A stretch of DNA of 64,000 nucleotides from Prionace glauca. Taxonomy: Eukaryota > Chordata > Chondrichthyes > Carcharhiniformes > Carcharhinidae. Numbering within the stretch: position 1 is the stretch's first letter; each line of letters begins with the position of its first letter. Under the pieces are notes generated by a model, which saw only the letters and a list, made by a program, of their open reading frames with translations, was not told the origin of the DNA and did no database searches. The DNA lies in contig CM075760.1 of NCBI GenBank assembly GCA_037974335.1, positions 58,185,812-58,249,811 of the forward strand. The letters run 5' to 3'. Below are positions 54,156-63,867 of the stretch, in pieces. The translations under genes and the position numbers were made by a program.

Positions 54156-54621
54156 TGGGTTGAATTTTGGACGCTGCAGATTTCCCTCAGCTGATTATAA
54201 AGATCTGTGTATGGCTCCAATACAATATCTGCTCTCGGTGAATCTATCAGTAAATGTCTCTCAGTTTATCATTCTGGATCTGTAACTGAGGCAACAATAG
54301 ACATTATTTCAGTTTTCAGTGTGAAAAGTACGAGGTTGTTTTTTGTTATAATGTTATTGTGGTTAATAGTTTCCCTCCTAGTGTAAAATTAATGTATAAA
54401 TAATTTCTCATTCCTTATTCACGTTTGTTAATTCCTCTTTCTATTAAGGATCTGTATTCTCTTTCTGGTTAATGTAACAGATGTACAAATATTGACGGAT
54501 TCTCCGTACATGTCTCCTGTTCTCAATGTGAACCTCGATCGCTATGTTCACTTTCCTAACTTTAAAAAAAACAATTTCGCTGTAAAATATTCTCTGAATT
54601 TTTAAATAAATTTTGAATAAA
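54156..54621 (+). terminator. membrane mu 3' UTR and poly(A) signals
   Basis: About 450 bases of AT-rich 3' UTR after the TM2 stop, ending in two AATAAA hexamers at 54605-54610 and 54616-54621. This marks the end of the IgM cluster. Confidence 0.75.
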
Positions 54622-54849
54622 AATTTAACCATCCCTGTCTTGGCTTAATTCCGTTCTCCTAAACCCATCAACTCCGCTCCATTTCCCCATGATCCGGTTT
54701 CCCCCCCTTTCCCAGATAGGCATGTCCCCCCCAGTCATGGGTGGGATGTGGTTGAACTCAGGACCCTTTAGAGACAGAGTCACTGCGCCACCCAGTGACC
54801 CACCCGTGTAAAGACACCTTCATCTCTGCCTTTTTCTGATCAAATCCAG

Positions 54850-55340
54850 AGACAGAATGAGTGAAGAATGAGGAGAACCTCGGTGAATTCACTCATAAAC
54901 TGGTCTGTCATGGAGTTTAGAAGGATGAGGGGGGATGTTATAGAGACATATAAGATAATGAAAGGGATGGATAGGGTAGAGGGAGAGAGATTCTTCCCGC
55001 TTCGAAAGGACAGCAGTAGGAGGGGGCACAGCCTCAAGATAAGGGAGGGATAGGTGCAGTTTAGATCAGAGTTGAGGAGGAACTTCTTCACTCAAAGGCT
55101 GGTGAATCTCTGGAATTCTGTGCCCATTGAAGTGGTGGAGGCTGCCTCGCTAAATATTTTTAGTCGCGGGTAGATAGGTTTCTGATAGACAGGGGAATTA
55201 AGGGTCATGGGGAGAAAGTGGGAATGTGGAACTGATCCACTTCAGGTCAGCCATGATCTTATTGAATGGTGGGGCAGGCTCGAAGGGCTAAATGGACTAC
55301 TCCTGCTCCTTTCTCTCATGTTTCTTTCCTATGGTCTTAT
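54850..55340 (+). mobile_element. CR1-A-like LINE 3' fragment
   Basis: 'tttagaaggatgagggggga', 'gagattcttcccgcttcg', 'ggctgcctcgctaaatattt', 'gggctaaatggactactcct'. More diverged than the other CR1-A copies. The tail is imperfect ('ctcatgtttctttcctatgg'). Confidence 0.85.
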
Positions 55341-55619
55341 GGAGGACCAGCAGCATTTAAACTGCCCTTAACCTTGTCTGATTCCCCTTAGTCCGCCAAA
55401 AATGAGAAATGAATTTGCTCCGAATCTTCACTCCAGGGCATGAAGAAAGATTGTGTTTCATGTGTTCAAGCAGGCACTAACTGACCGAACGTAAGGCAGA
55501 ATGTAAATTCAGTGGACTGAATGCAGGAGGAAAACACGAGAATAGTTCCAGAGTTCAGAAACTTCAGTGGCGAATATATTTTGGAGAGTTTGGGACTAAT
55601 TTTCTTAACAGAAAGTTGC

Positions 55620-55990
55620 TGATGTGACTTTAATGAGGCATTCAAAATCCTGAGGGGTCTTGACAGAGTAGATAGAGAGAAACTTTCAATGGCAGAAGGA
55701 TTTTGACACAGAGGGCGCGGGTTGAACTAAATTGGTGAAGGAAACATGGAGACATCAGGAAAAAACATTTTCAGACAGTGAGTGACCCAGACCTGGAATG
55801 TGCTGTTTGAGAGTGCGCTGCAGGCAGAGCCAATTAATGGGTTCAAAATGGGATTGGATAATTGTCTGAAAATGAACAAAATGCTAAACTGTGGGGTACA
55901 GAGTGTTCTTGGATGAATTGGTTCTTTAGAGGGCCAACACACACATGACGCTTCAAAACGGCCTTCTTCTCTGCTGTAAGTACTCTATCA
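55620..55990 (+). mobile_element. decayed CR1-like LINE 3' fragment
   Basis: 'cctgaggggtcttgacagag' and 'tttgagagtgcgctgcagg' followed by a 'ccttcttctctgctgtaag' end. It fits an old CR1 3' portion. Confidence 0.6.
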
Positions 55991-56049
55991 ATGTTGAAAG
56001 GGCATCGTGGTAATATCTCTGCGAGAGCAATTCCAAGGTAGGCAAATTT

Positions 56050-56385
56050 CTCAAGATATATATTGATCCTGATAAATGTGAGGTGATGCATTTTGGAAGG
56101 AATAATGTAGAGAGGAGTTACATGATAAAGGGAAGACCAGTTAAGAGTGTAGAAATGCAGAGGGACCCAGGAGTGCAAGTGTTCATGTCTCTGAAGGTGG
56201 GAACACAGGTGGAGAAAGTTGCGAAGAAAGCTTACAGAATGCTAGCCTTTATAGGAAGGGGTGTATAGTATAAGAGCTGGCGTCTAATGCTGCAGTTGTA
56301 CAGAACGTTGGTTAGACCGCATTTGGAGAACTGCGTCCAGTTCTGGTCACCTTACTACTGGAAGGACATGGAGACCCTGCTGCTG
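56050..56385 (+). mobile_element. CR1-like LINE, internal fragment
   Basis: Translates as 'KCEVMHFGRNNVERSYMIKG', 'VEMQRDPGVQVFMSLKVGTQ' and 'VEKVAKKAYRMLAFIGRGV', the region after RT motif C. The end at 'ccttactactggaaggac' is abrupt, and CpG-rich unique sequence follows. Confidence 0.8.
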
Positions 56386-56399
56386 TGACAATGCACCCT

Positions 56400-57330
56400 C
56401 TTGTTTAAACACTCTGCAATGCTGAGGCTGGGGAGAGGAGTAAACAACAGGGAGCAGCATTGCAGCTTCTCTCCCCCCATTGAAACTGGGATTGTTGCTC
56501 CATCTGCTGCACCATCCCCACCACATCCACTGGGGGGCAATCTGGACAATGGGCTGCAGGCAGACCTTACTGCGCCTGCGCCACAATCACACCACCGCCG
56601 GCGGCCATATTGCGTTGCCAGGGGAGACGGCGTCCCGCGCGCTGCACTCTGGGGGAATTCCCCTCCTGCACATGCGCCCAGGCAGTTACATTTGAATCTT
56701 TTAATATGTTGAATCTTGATGATTATTATTCACATCCTCACCCGTCAGACTTTCGGTTCCTTCTCCATTCGGGAAAATCATTTCTGTTTTTTATTCCGTC
56801 TGGTTTTCAATCACACCCGCGCGGTGCGCTCTGGGAAAATACTACAGCACATGCGTGGTTCCGCCACCTGCCTCTTTATAAAAATATGTATTTTATTTAA
56901 TTTTAATTCCGCTCCGGGCGGGATTTCCGGGTGGGAATTTCACTCACTTTCTACATTTCTGAAACGCCGCTTCAGCCGGGGGGGAGGGGCTGTAGTGATG
57001 TCATGGCAATATGGCGGCTGACCCCGCCTCTCTGCAGGACCCGGATGTTCCGCCAACGAGCAGCGGCCGGGCCGGACTGGGCAAGAGGTGTCACTGGGAG
57101 GAGCAGCGCCCGGGAGTGTTACAGCGACCCCCGGTGGTCAGGAAGGGAAATAGCAGCAGGACAGTCTCTGCCCAAAGGCTTCCCCAGTTCAGCTGCTCAG
57201 AGACATTGGGAACCTCTTCAACTGGAAACTTCAGCTTCTCACATTCACCCCCTGTGTTCAGTCATTGTTTAATAGACAACCTCTGTAGTGAAATCAGAAA
57301 CAACTTGTTCACATTAAAGGGGATGGGAAT
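56400..57330. promoter_or_regulatory. CpG-rich promoter-like block
   Basis: This is the only distinctly GC- and CpG-rich non-repeat stretch in the window. NRF1-like words are at 56571-56582 ('tgcgcctgcgcc'), 56669-56679 ('cacatgcgccc') and 56848-56857. YY1-type ATG contexts occur on both strands: 'caatatggcggc' (+, ATG at 57011) and 'caatatggccgcc' (-, ATG at 56606-56608). A CRE-like 'gatgtcat' lies just before the plus ATG. Such a set is typical of housekeeping promoters, often bidirectional. Which gene it serves is unknown. Confidence 0.55.
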
Positions 57331-57334
57331 CTGA
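57011..57334 (+). CDS. possible first exon or small ORF, unknown
   Basis: The open frame starts at the YY1-type ATG and reads MAADPASLQDPDVPPTSSGR, then 'AGLGKRCHWEEQRPGVLQRP', ending after 107 codons. I do not recognise the protein. The start resembles first exons of many housekeeping proteins (MAA...), with CpG-rich, Pro/Arg/Gly-rich coding for about 50 codons. The later part (after about 57190) is AT-richer and may be intron, so the true exon may be shorter, with a splice site I cannot place. It could also be a chance frame in a CpG island. Confidence 0.3.
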   Translation: MAADPASLQDPDVPPTSSGRAGLGKRCHWEEQRPGVLQRPPVVRKGNSSRTVSAQRLPQFSCSETLGTSSTGNFSFSHSPPVFSHCLIDNLCSEIRNNLFTLKGMGI

Positions 57335-57669
57335 ACCATTCTGCTCAAAAAGCTCTGCTCGCCTTGAAATTTCAATTGAAATGTTCAAGATGAGAATTTA
57401 TAGATACAAATCATGTTGTATGTGGAACGCTCATGATGCCACAATAACATCAGTACAGACATGTTTTCCCCTCAATTCACTAACTCCCAGTGTGATTCAG
57501 TATTTTGTTACAAAATTCCTCTGAAGGACCTTGGGATGTTTTATTGCAATAAACGTGTTGTATAAATATGAGTTGTTACTGATCCCAGCAGTCAGTTTGT
57601 GCACAGTAAGATTCCACAAACAGCAACAACTGATCAATCCATGGTGATGTTAGTTCAAACACAAATGTT

Positions 57670-58068
57670 GGTCCTGCTGCACTGTGAAACAGTGGGTTAG
57701 CGCTGCTGTCTCACCGCCAGGGACCCGGGTTCGATTCCCAGGGGCACGGTGACACAGTGGGTTAGACACTGCTGTCTCACAGCGCCAGGGACCCTGGTTC
57801 GATTCCTGGGGGCACGGTGACACAGTGGGTTAGCACTGCTGTCTCATAGCGCCAGGGACCCGGGTTCTGTTCCGGCCTGTTTGTGTGGAGTCTGCACATT
57901 CTCCCCATGTCTGCGTGGATGTCCTCTGGACTTCCTCCCAAATTCTGAAAGATGTGCTGGTTTGGTACATTATCCCGAACAGGTACTGGACAGTGGATAC
58001 TCAGGGAGTTTCATACTAACTTCATTGCAATGTTAAGGTAAGCCTTTCTTGTGACGAATAAATTAAAC
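57670..58068 (+). mobile_element. tRNA-headed SINE with triplicated head
   Basis: The tRNA-like head ('cacagtgggttagc' ... 'ccagggacccgggttcgatt') appears three times in tandem at about 57682, 57749 and 57818, spacing about 68-69 bases. It is followed by one body ('gtggagtctgcacattctcc') and tail ('cttcattgcaatgttaaggt'). Confidence 0.85.
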
Positions 58069-58140
58069 TTTATAGATCAGTCAATGTTGAAGGGATTCCA
58101 GGATCTGAATGGTTCACACCTGTTGCTGTCTTTGTCACTT

Positions 58141-58211
58141 GTTTCTGTATTTAGTGGTTATCGCGTTTGCCTAACACGTGAATGGTCCTCCTTCAAAAGC
58201 AGGCAGAAGCA
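58141..58211 (+). pseudogene. tRNA-Val(AAC)-like relic
   Basis: 'gtttctgtatttagtggtta', then anticodon arm 'tttgcctaacacgtgaa' with anticodon AAC, and acceptor end 'cagaagca'. The T arm is ruined ('tcctccttcaaaagcagg'), so it is probably dead. The 3' flank ('cattcatttagtgagggaaa', 'actcgatgtt') resembles, inverted, the flank of the tRNA-Val copies at 61041 and 62222. Confidence 0.6.
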
Positions 58212-58325
58212 TTCATTTAGTGAGGGAAATCTGCATAAGTTCAGTTTGTTACTGAACATAATCTGAAACTCGATGTTGCGGCCATATACACCTTCTCAGT
58301 TTTCTAAATAAAAACCTTTTGTTGA

Positions 58326-58506
58326 TGTGCAGTAATACAGAGACAGAACCGAATGCACCAGATATCGATACAGCACCTGTACTAAAATGAATGCAGACTG
58401 GGTCCAGTTCAGTCATTACTGAGAGAGTGTATACAGTATATTACTAACCAGCGTGGTGTTTTCTCATCTCATAGAGACATGACATACTCAGTTTTGACAA
58501 AGACAA
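58326..58506 (-). repeat. inverted copy of 3091-3269
   Basis: Reverse complement matches 3091-3269 at roughly nine bases in ten, including 'aaaacaccacgctggttagt' and 'ctgtatacactctctcag'. It belongs to the ~60-bp repeat family, but this pair is far closer to each other than to other members. The stretch 58507-58627 between it and the next tRNA shows nothing. Confidence 0.85.
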
Positions 58507-58627
58507 GGTCTTTGTGAAGGATAAAATGTGAAGGATAAACTTGCAATTGGTGAATAATAAGTCTGAAATACAATAAAAAGCAGGTGAGTCATTGATAAAT
58601 GAACATTTTAAAGACTTTGTATCAGCT

Positions 58628-58699
58628 TTCCTGGTGGTCTAGTGGATAGGATTTGGCGCACTCGCTGCCGCAGCCCGGGTTCGATCCCCGCTCAGAGGA
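58628..58699 (+). pseudogene. tRNA-Glu(CTC)-like, degenerate
   Basis: 'ctggtggtctagtggatagg', anticodon arm 'ttggcgcactcgctgccgc' with CTC at the anticodon position, then 'gcccgggttcgatccccg'. The anticodon stem has wobble pairs, the T stem has a mismatch and the acceptor ends do not pair well. Probably a pseudogene, though the B box is good. Confidence 0.6.
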
Positions 58700-59299
58700 T
58701 GTAGATTTATTGCTGTACAACAATCCTGTGTTCCTTCAGGCCAACAACTGTCAGAATCAGTGTGGGGAAGATTCCCTTGCTTGCGCCTGAATTGGAAAAG
58801 TCACATGTAAAGAAGCAAAAAGAAAATAAGAGAGCGGTAGGCTAGAAAGTGCTGATGACTCAAAATACTGATACGGGTTAAAGTCTGGCTGTTAATGGGG
58901 GAAAATTTATTGTTTCTACCGACACAAAAATCTCGCAGATCTGTGCCCAAATCTCTGATTCAATGACAAGAAAACGTTTACTTGAATGAACTGGTAAAGT
59001 CTCCCACCCCCAGTGAAGTGGAGGCAGTTTTCATTCAGAAAGCAGTAACTGTGGGTTTAACAATGTGGGAAGGAGAAAGACTCAGTTTGAGCGGTGACAT
59101 TGCGGGAGGAATGGAGAGCTGGAGTTCACCCAGAAAAGCAGTAAAGTTTCAAATCAATGGTGTCCAATGTTGGATGGTCCATTAACGGTGGTAATTTAAT
59201 GTTATTCAGCAGAATCACCACAGGATGGTTTATCACAGATTGATGCTAATACTTTGAATGGAGTGAATTGCAGTGACATTGAATGCAGTAGAAAGGACA
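58700..59299. other. non-coding stretch between tRNA-like copies
   Basis: No gene recognised. Short frames only. Confidence 0.5.
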
Positions 59300-59590
59300 G
59301 CGCGGTAGCACAGTGATTAGCACTGATGTCTCACAGCGCCAGGGACTCAGGTCCTCGGGTCACCGTCTGTGCAGAGTTTGCACGTTCTCCCCGTGCCTCC
59401 GTGGGTTTCCTCCAGGTGTTCTGGTTTCCGTTTCAAAGATGCGTGGGTTAGTTTGATTGGCCATTCTAAATTAATCCTAGTGTCAGAGGGATCAGAAGGG
59501 TAAATATGTGGGTTCACGGGGAATAGGGCGTGGGCGGGATTGTTGTGGCTGCGGACTCGATGGGCTGAATGGCCTCCTTCTGGGGGAATC
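59300..59590 (+). mobile_element. tRNA-headed SINE, near full length
   Basis: Head 'gcggtagcacagtgattagc', body 'gtttgcacgttctccccgtg', tail 'gatgggctgaatggcctcct'. It serves here as a good reference copy of the family. The stretch 59591-59981 that follows holds nothing recognised. Confidence 0.85.
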
Positions 59591-59981
59591 AAAAGAGGTA
59601 ATGCAAATATACATTGTTTTGGATGAAACAGCAGGTCAACTAAATGTATTTTCACTGCCATGTAAAAGCGGACCTGACATCTGCATTGAAATGTGATGAG
59701 GTTGGAAAAACTCAGGACGTTACATGGCATGTGTGCATAAGGAAACAAAGATAAACCTTCACCTCCATCTCCTTTCATTAACATTGGGAATGTTTAGAAA
59801 TAGAGGAAGTTTTTTAAAAAAGTGGAATCCAACAAGGTGGAAATAGAACAACATCTGGCTGGGTGGAAATTGCGATGGGTATTTGGTCTGTTGCAGTTTG
59901 TGTGAACTGATGTTTGAAGGCTGTGCGAGACAAAATGTGCTGCTAATTAGCAGATAGCACAGAAAACCAGCAAGGAGATCC

Positions 59982-60054
59982 TGCCGAAACCCGGGATTGA
60001 ACCAGGGACCTTTAGATCTTCAGTCTAACGCTCTCCCAACTGAGCTATTTCGGC
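59982..60054 (-). tRNA. tRNA-Phe(GAA)
   Basis: 73 bases on the minus strand: acceptor GCCGAAA pairs with TTTCGGC, D arm 'tagctcagttgggagagc', anticodon loop 'actgaagat' with GAA, T arm 'cctggttcaatcccggg'. All stems pair. A TTTT lies about 18 bases downstream. It decodes UUC/UUU. It is the best candidate for a working tRNA in this window. Confidence 0.88.
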
Positions 60055-61040
60055 TGTCTGGCCGAGGGGAAGCTTCCGTCTCCCAAATATCTAAGAGAGC
60101 ACTCATTTCTGCCCATTCGTTAATGCATCATTTTCATCTTTCTTCAAATAAACTCAACCAAATGTCCTCAGTGATAAAAGCAAATTACTGCGGATGGGAA
60201 AAGAGGAAATGCTCCAAAATCTCACAATGTCTGACAGCACCTGTAAGGAGTGAAAAGGGCGGACGTTTCGAGTCCAGATGACACTTTATCAAAGTTCATT
60301 GTACAATTGTAATCACTATTCGTTTCAATATTTCGTATCAATACATTATTTAACACATGTGACTTCATTATGAATTGAATATTTCTGACCTTGAACATCA
60401 CTGAATTGAAAATATAACTGACCAACAGAACCAATCGAATCACCGGGTAATACAAGTCACAATTTTGAGATCGACTATCGTCAGCTTTTAAACAAAGTCA
60501 AATTCATTTAAAAGGATGAGAATCAGGAATTATCTGTTCGTGATTCTTGACCCTTTTTTTATTAGGGGTTTGAAACATTCAGGCGCATAAATTCCGGCCC
60601 GTTACAGGAAATTCCAGTAGATCCGCACTGAGTCCCAATTCCCTCATCTGTCTGAATGGTTTTCCCTCTTTCTTAGAGATGAAAAACGATTTAAAAATAT
60701 TCTTCTGTGAAATGTTCACCATTTCCTCTAGTTCACTTACAGTATCACTTGTATCTGTCTCTTTGAGCACACACTGCTATCAGATATTTCAGATGGTGAT
60801 TAACCATATTAGTCTGCAGCTAGAAACCCATTAAATTCTGTTGTGGACTGAACAAGATGCGGATAAATGCTCGGTGTCAAAAGCGAACTTTCCCGTCAGT
60901 GCACCTTATTTCACAGAAAGTATTTAACTTTGATGTCAGAGCAATGATAACATGTCTTTCACATCGAGGTTTGGATAATGTTGAGCAACAACCTGAAATC
61001 AAACAATTTTACCTTACCCCACATGAGAAACTTTAATTAA

Positions 61041-61112
61041 TATTTCTGCCCGGTTTCGAACGGGGACCTTTCGCGTGTGAGGCGAATGTGATAACCACTA
61101 CACTACAGAAAC
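61041..61112 (-). tRNA. tRNA-Val(CAC), one base short
   Basis: Minus strand: 'gtttctgtagtgtagtggtt', anticodon arm 'ttcgcctcacacgcgaa' with CAC, T arm 'ccccgttcgaaaccggg', 3' 'cagaaata'. One G of the T stem/loop is missing compared with the copy at 62222, and the first acceptor pair is G-T. Function is doubtful. Confidence 0.65.
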
Positions 61113-62221
61113 AACTGGAAAAGTAATGGAGCAAATCAGCCTGTCTGCAATGTTCAACTGCGCTGTGTTGCTGCAGGTTCCGATGGTCAGACTGAGAGCC
61201 CAAGTCACTGAATTCAGGAAGATAACCCTTACTTTCAATCTGATTGTACATCTTATCCCCAACATCAATATTTAAAAATATTCGTCTCGCCAATATTTAA
61301 GGGAGCAATGATTTCTACTCATTTATTATTCCATGATTCTCATCTTCCTTCGAATAATCTCAATCAATTATTCAGTGATAAAAACGAATGACTGCGGAAG
61401 GGAAAAGAGAAAATCCTGCAAAATCTCCCAATGTCTGACAGCTCCTGTAAGGAGTGAAAAAGGCGGACGTTTCGAGTCCAGATGACACTTTATCAAAGCT
61501 CATTGTACAAATGTACTCAGTATTTGTGTCACTATTAGGTACCAATGTATTATTTAACACATATGGCTTTATTATGAATTGAATATCTCTGAACTTGAAC
61601 ATCACTGAATTGAAAATATAACTGACCAACAGAATCACCGGGTAATACAGATCACAATTTTGAGATTGACTATCTTCAGCTTTTAAACAAAGTCAAATAC
61701 ATTTAAATGGAGGAAAATCAAAAAGTATCTGTTCGTGACACTTGTGCCTTTTTTATTATGGACGCATACATTTCCGCCCTTTACAGGAAAGCCCAGTAGA
61801 TCCGCGCTGAGTCTCGATTCCCTCATCTGTCTGAGTGACATTTCCTATTTGTTGGAGATGAAAAACGATTTTTAAAAATGATTCATCTGTGAAATGTGCA
61901 CCATTTCCTCTAGTTCACTTACAGTATCACTTGTACCTGTCTGTTTGAGCACACACTGCTATCAGATATTTCAGATGGTGATGAACCATATTAGTCTGCA
62001 CCTATAAACCCATTAAATCTGCTGGAGACTGAACGAGATGCGGATAAATGCTCGGTGTCAAAATCGAACTTTCCCATCAGTGCACCTTATTTCTCAGAAA
62101 GTATTTGACGGTGAAATCAGAGCAATGATAACATGTCTTTAACATCGAGGTTCGGATAATGTTGAGCAGTAAACTTAAATTTAACAATTTTCCCTTATCC
62201 AACACGAGAAAGTTTAATGAG

Positions 62222-62294
62222 TGTTTCTGCCCGGATTCGAACCGGGGATCTTTCGCGTGTAAGGCGAATGTGATAACCACTACACTACAGAAAG
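62222..62294 (-). tRNA. tRNA-Val(TAC)
   Basis: 73 bases on the minus strand: D arm 'tgtagtggttatca', anticodon arm 'ttcgccttacacgcgaa' with TAC, T arm 'ccccggttcgaatccggg' with a perfect B box. The first acceptor pair is C-C, a mismatch. Otherwise all arms pair. It may be functional. Confidence 0.75.
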
Positions 62295-62715
62295 AGCTGA
62301 AGAGCAGTGGAGGAAATCTGCCTGCCTGCAATGTTCAACTGCGCTGTGATGCTGCAGGTTCCGATGGTCAGACTGAGAGCCCATGTCACTGAATTCAGGA
62401 AGATAACCGTTATTTTCAATCTGATTGTACAACTTATCCCCAACATCAACATTTAAAAGCGTTCGTCTGGCAAATATCTAAGGGATCAATGATTTCTACC
62501 CATTCATTAATGCATCATTTTCATCGTTCTTCCAATAATCATCCGCATTTTGTATCACCAGCGCTTTGTAACCTGTCGCTACCTTTTTCCGTTGTTCTTT
62601 AAATGTGACATTTCCAATTCAGATACTAAAGAGGAAATCTCCCTGATACTGATTCCGACAGAACTGGTGCAGACCGGGAAGTAACACAGGATTGTTACAC
62701 AGCAATAAATCTACA

Positions 62716-62787
62716 TTCCCTGACCGGGAATTGAACCCGGGCCGCGGCGGTGAAAACGCCGAATCCTAACCACTAGACCACCAGGGA
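62716..62787 (-). tRNA. tRNA-Glu(TTC)
   Basis: 72 bases on the minus strand: acceptor TCCCTGG pairs with TCAGGGA, D arm 'ggtctagtggttagga', anticodon arm 'cggcgttttcaccgccg' with TTC, T arm 'cccgggttcaattcccgg'. All stems pair. It decodes GAA/GAG. No strong TTTT is seen close downstream. Confidence 0.87.
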
Positions 62788-62849
62788 AGCTGGTGGGTGT
62801 TTTATAAAATATAAATTTATCCATGAGCCACCAGTCTTTTGTTTTATTT

Positions 62850-63080
62850 CTACACAGGGACACAATCTCAGGACAAGGCGCTGATGATTTAGGAGTGAGA
62901 TGAGGAGAAATTGTTTGACTCAAAGGCCCGTGAATCTTGGGAATTCTCTATTCCAAAGGGTTCTGATGTTCCATCACTGAACACATTTCAGTTTGCGTTA
63001 GACAGATTTATGATCTATCCAGGAATGAATGGAAACAGGAATATGGAATAGGAACAAATGCTCAGCCACAAGTTCATGTT
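62850..63080 (+). mobile_element. decayed CR1-like LINE 3' fragment
   Basis: 'gatgaggagaaattgtttga', 'aaaggcccgtgaatcttggg' and 'atatggaataggaacaaatg' recall a CR1 3' end. Old. The stretch 63081-63290 shows nothing recognised. Confidence 0.5.
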
Positions 63081-63290
63081 TCGATTGTGTTTTTTAAGTT
63101 TAAAGGTATAATGGAAGCATGTATATAATGTTATATGTAACCTGTTTGAAGTCAGTTCTCGTTAAATAATGTTGGTAACACCAGATAACAGAACAGCCGG
63201 GAACAATTGACAGCTTTTTTTTATTGGCACTCACGGACCCATTGCCAACAGGCAACTGTTTACCCGTGAATGCTGATGGTGAGAAAATTC

Positions 63291-63364
63291 CGTCGCTGGG
63301 TTGTCTTAAACCACCAACCTTTCAGTTAACAGCTGAACGTGCTGACCAATTGCGCCATAGAGAC
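63291..63364 (-). tRNA. tRNA-Asn(GTT)-like
   Basis: 74 bases on the minus strand: 'gtctctatggcgcaattggt', anticodon arm 'ttcagctgttaactgaa' with GTT, T arm 'ttggtggtttaagacaaccc'. The T loop lacks the usual TTCGA, and the acceptor pairs only in part (GTCTCTA with CAGCGAC). TTTT lies 4 bases downstream. Possibly a pseudogene. The stretch 63365-63796 shows nothing recognised. Confidence 0.6.
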
Positions 63365-63796
63365 AGAGGTAGCAACTCGTAAATATATTCTAAACTCGTG
63401 TGTTACTGGCCGCCATTCTATTTCTGAAAACCTGTTCCAGAACTGCAGCATGACCGCACTGTTTACAATTCTATACAAGTCCCTTTAGTTCCGTGGATCC
63501 TACAGCACTGCTGCAGTGTGTTGGTTATTCCCTTTCTCCTATGAACGGGCAGGGAAAATAAACCCACGTCTCTTACCACAGGGAGGAATGGGAAGGGAAA
63601 TGACCACCAGTAGCCCAACAATCCAATACTTTCCACTCAATCATCAATAACACCATTCACAACTGCACCACCTTCCGAATATTGCGATCCATTTCCCTTA
63701 GGATTTAGGTCCAAGACTTCATATTTCCCTTGTTTTCCCCCAATTTTGCAGGACATTCGCTCCAATACACAGAGTGAACGGAGAAAGAAGAAGCTT

Positions 63797-63867
63797 TGCA
63801 TTGGCCGGGAATCGAACCCGGGTCTCCCGCGTGGCAGGCGAGAATTCTACCACTGAACCATCAATGT
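63797..63867 (-). tRNA. tRNA-Gly(GCC)-like
   Basis: 71 bases on the minus strand: 'acattgatggttcagtggta', anticodon arm 'ctcgcctgccacgcggg' with GCC, T arm 'cccgggttcgattcccgg'. The first (A-C) and seventh (A-C) acceptor pairs are mismatched compared with the usual GCATTGG start. The B box is perfect. It may be a decaying copy. 63868-64000 holds nothing recognised. Confidence 0.68.

Larger units (their letters stand above)
60060..62530. repeat. 1.2-kb tandem duplication carrying tRNA-Val
   Basis: Unit 1 is about 60060-61270, unit 2 about 61271-62460, and the start of a third is 62461-62530. Matching marks include 'aaggagtgaaaagggcggac' (60244) with 61449, 'tcacttacagtatcacttgt' (60734) with 61915, and the tRNA-Val genes at 61041 and 62222. 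The offset is about 1.18-1.2 kb and identity is high. Each unit also carries a remnant of the dispersed repeat seen in psi-VH. No protein gene. Confidence 0.85.
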
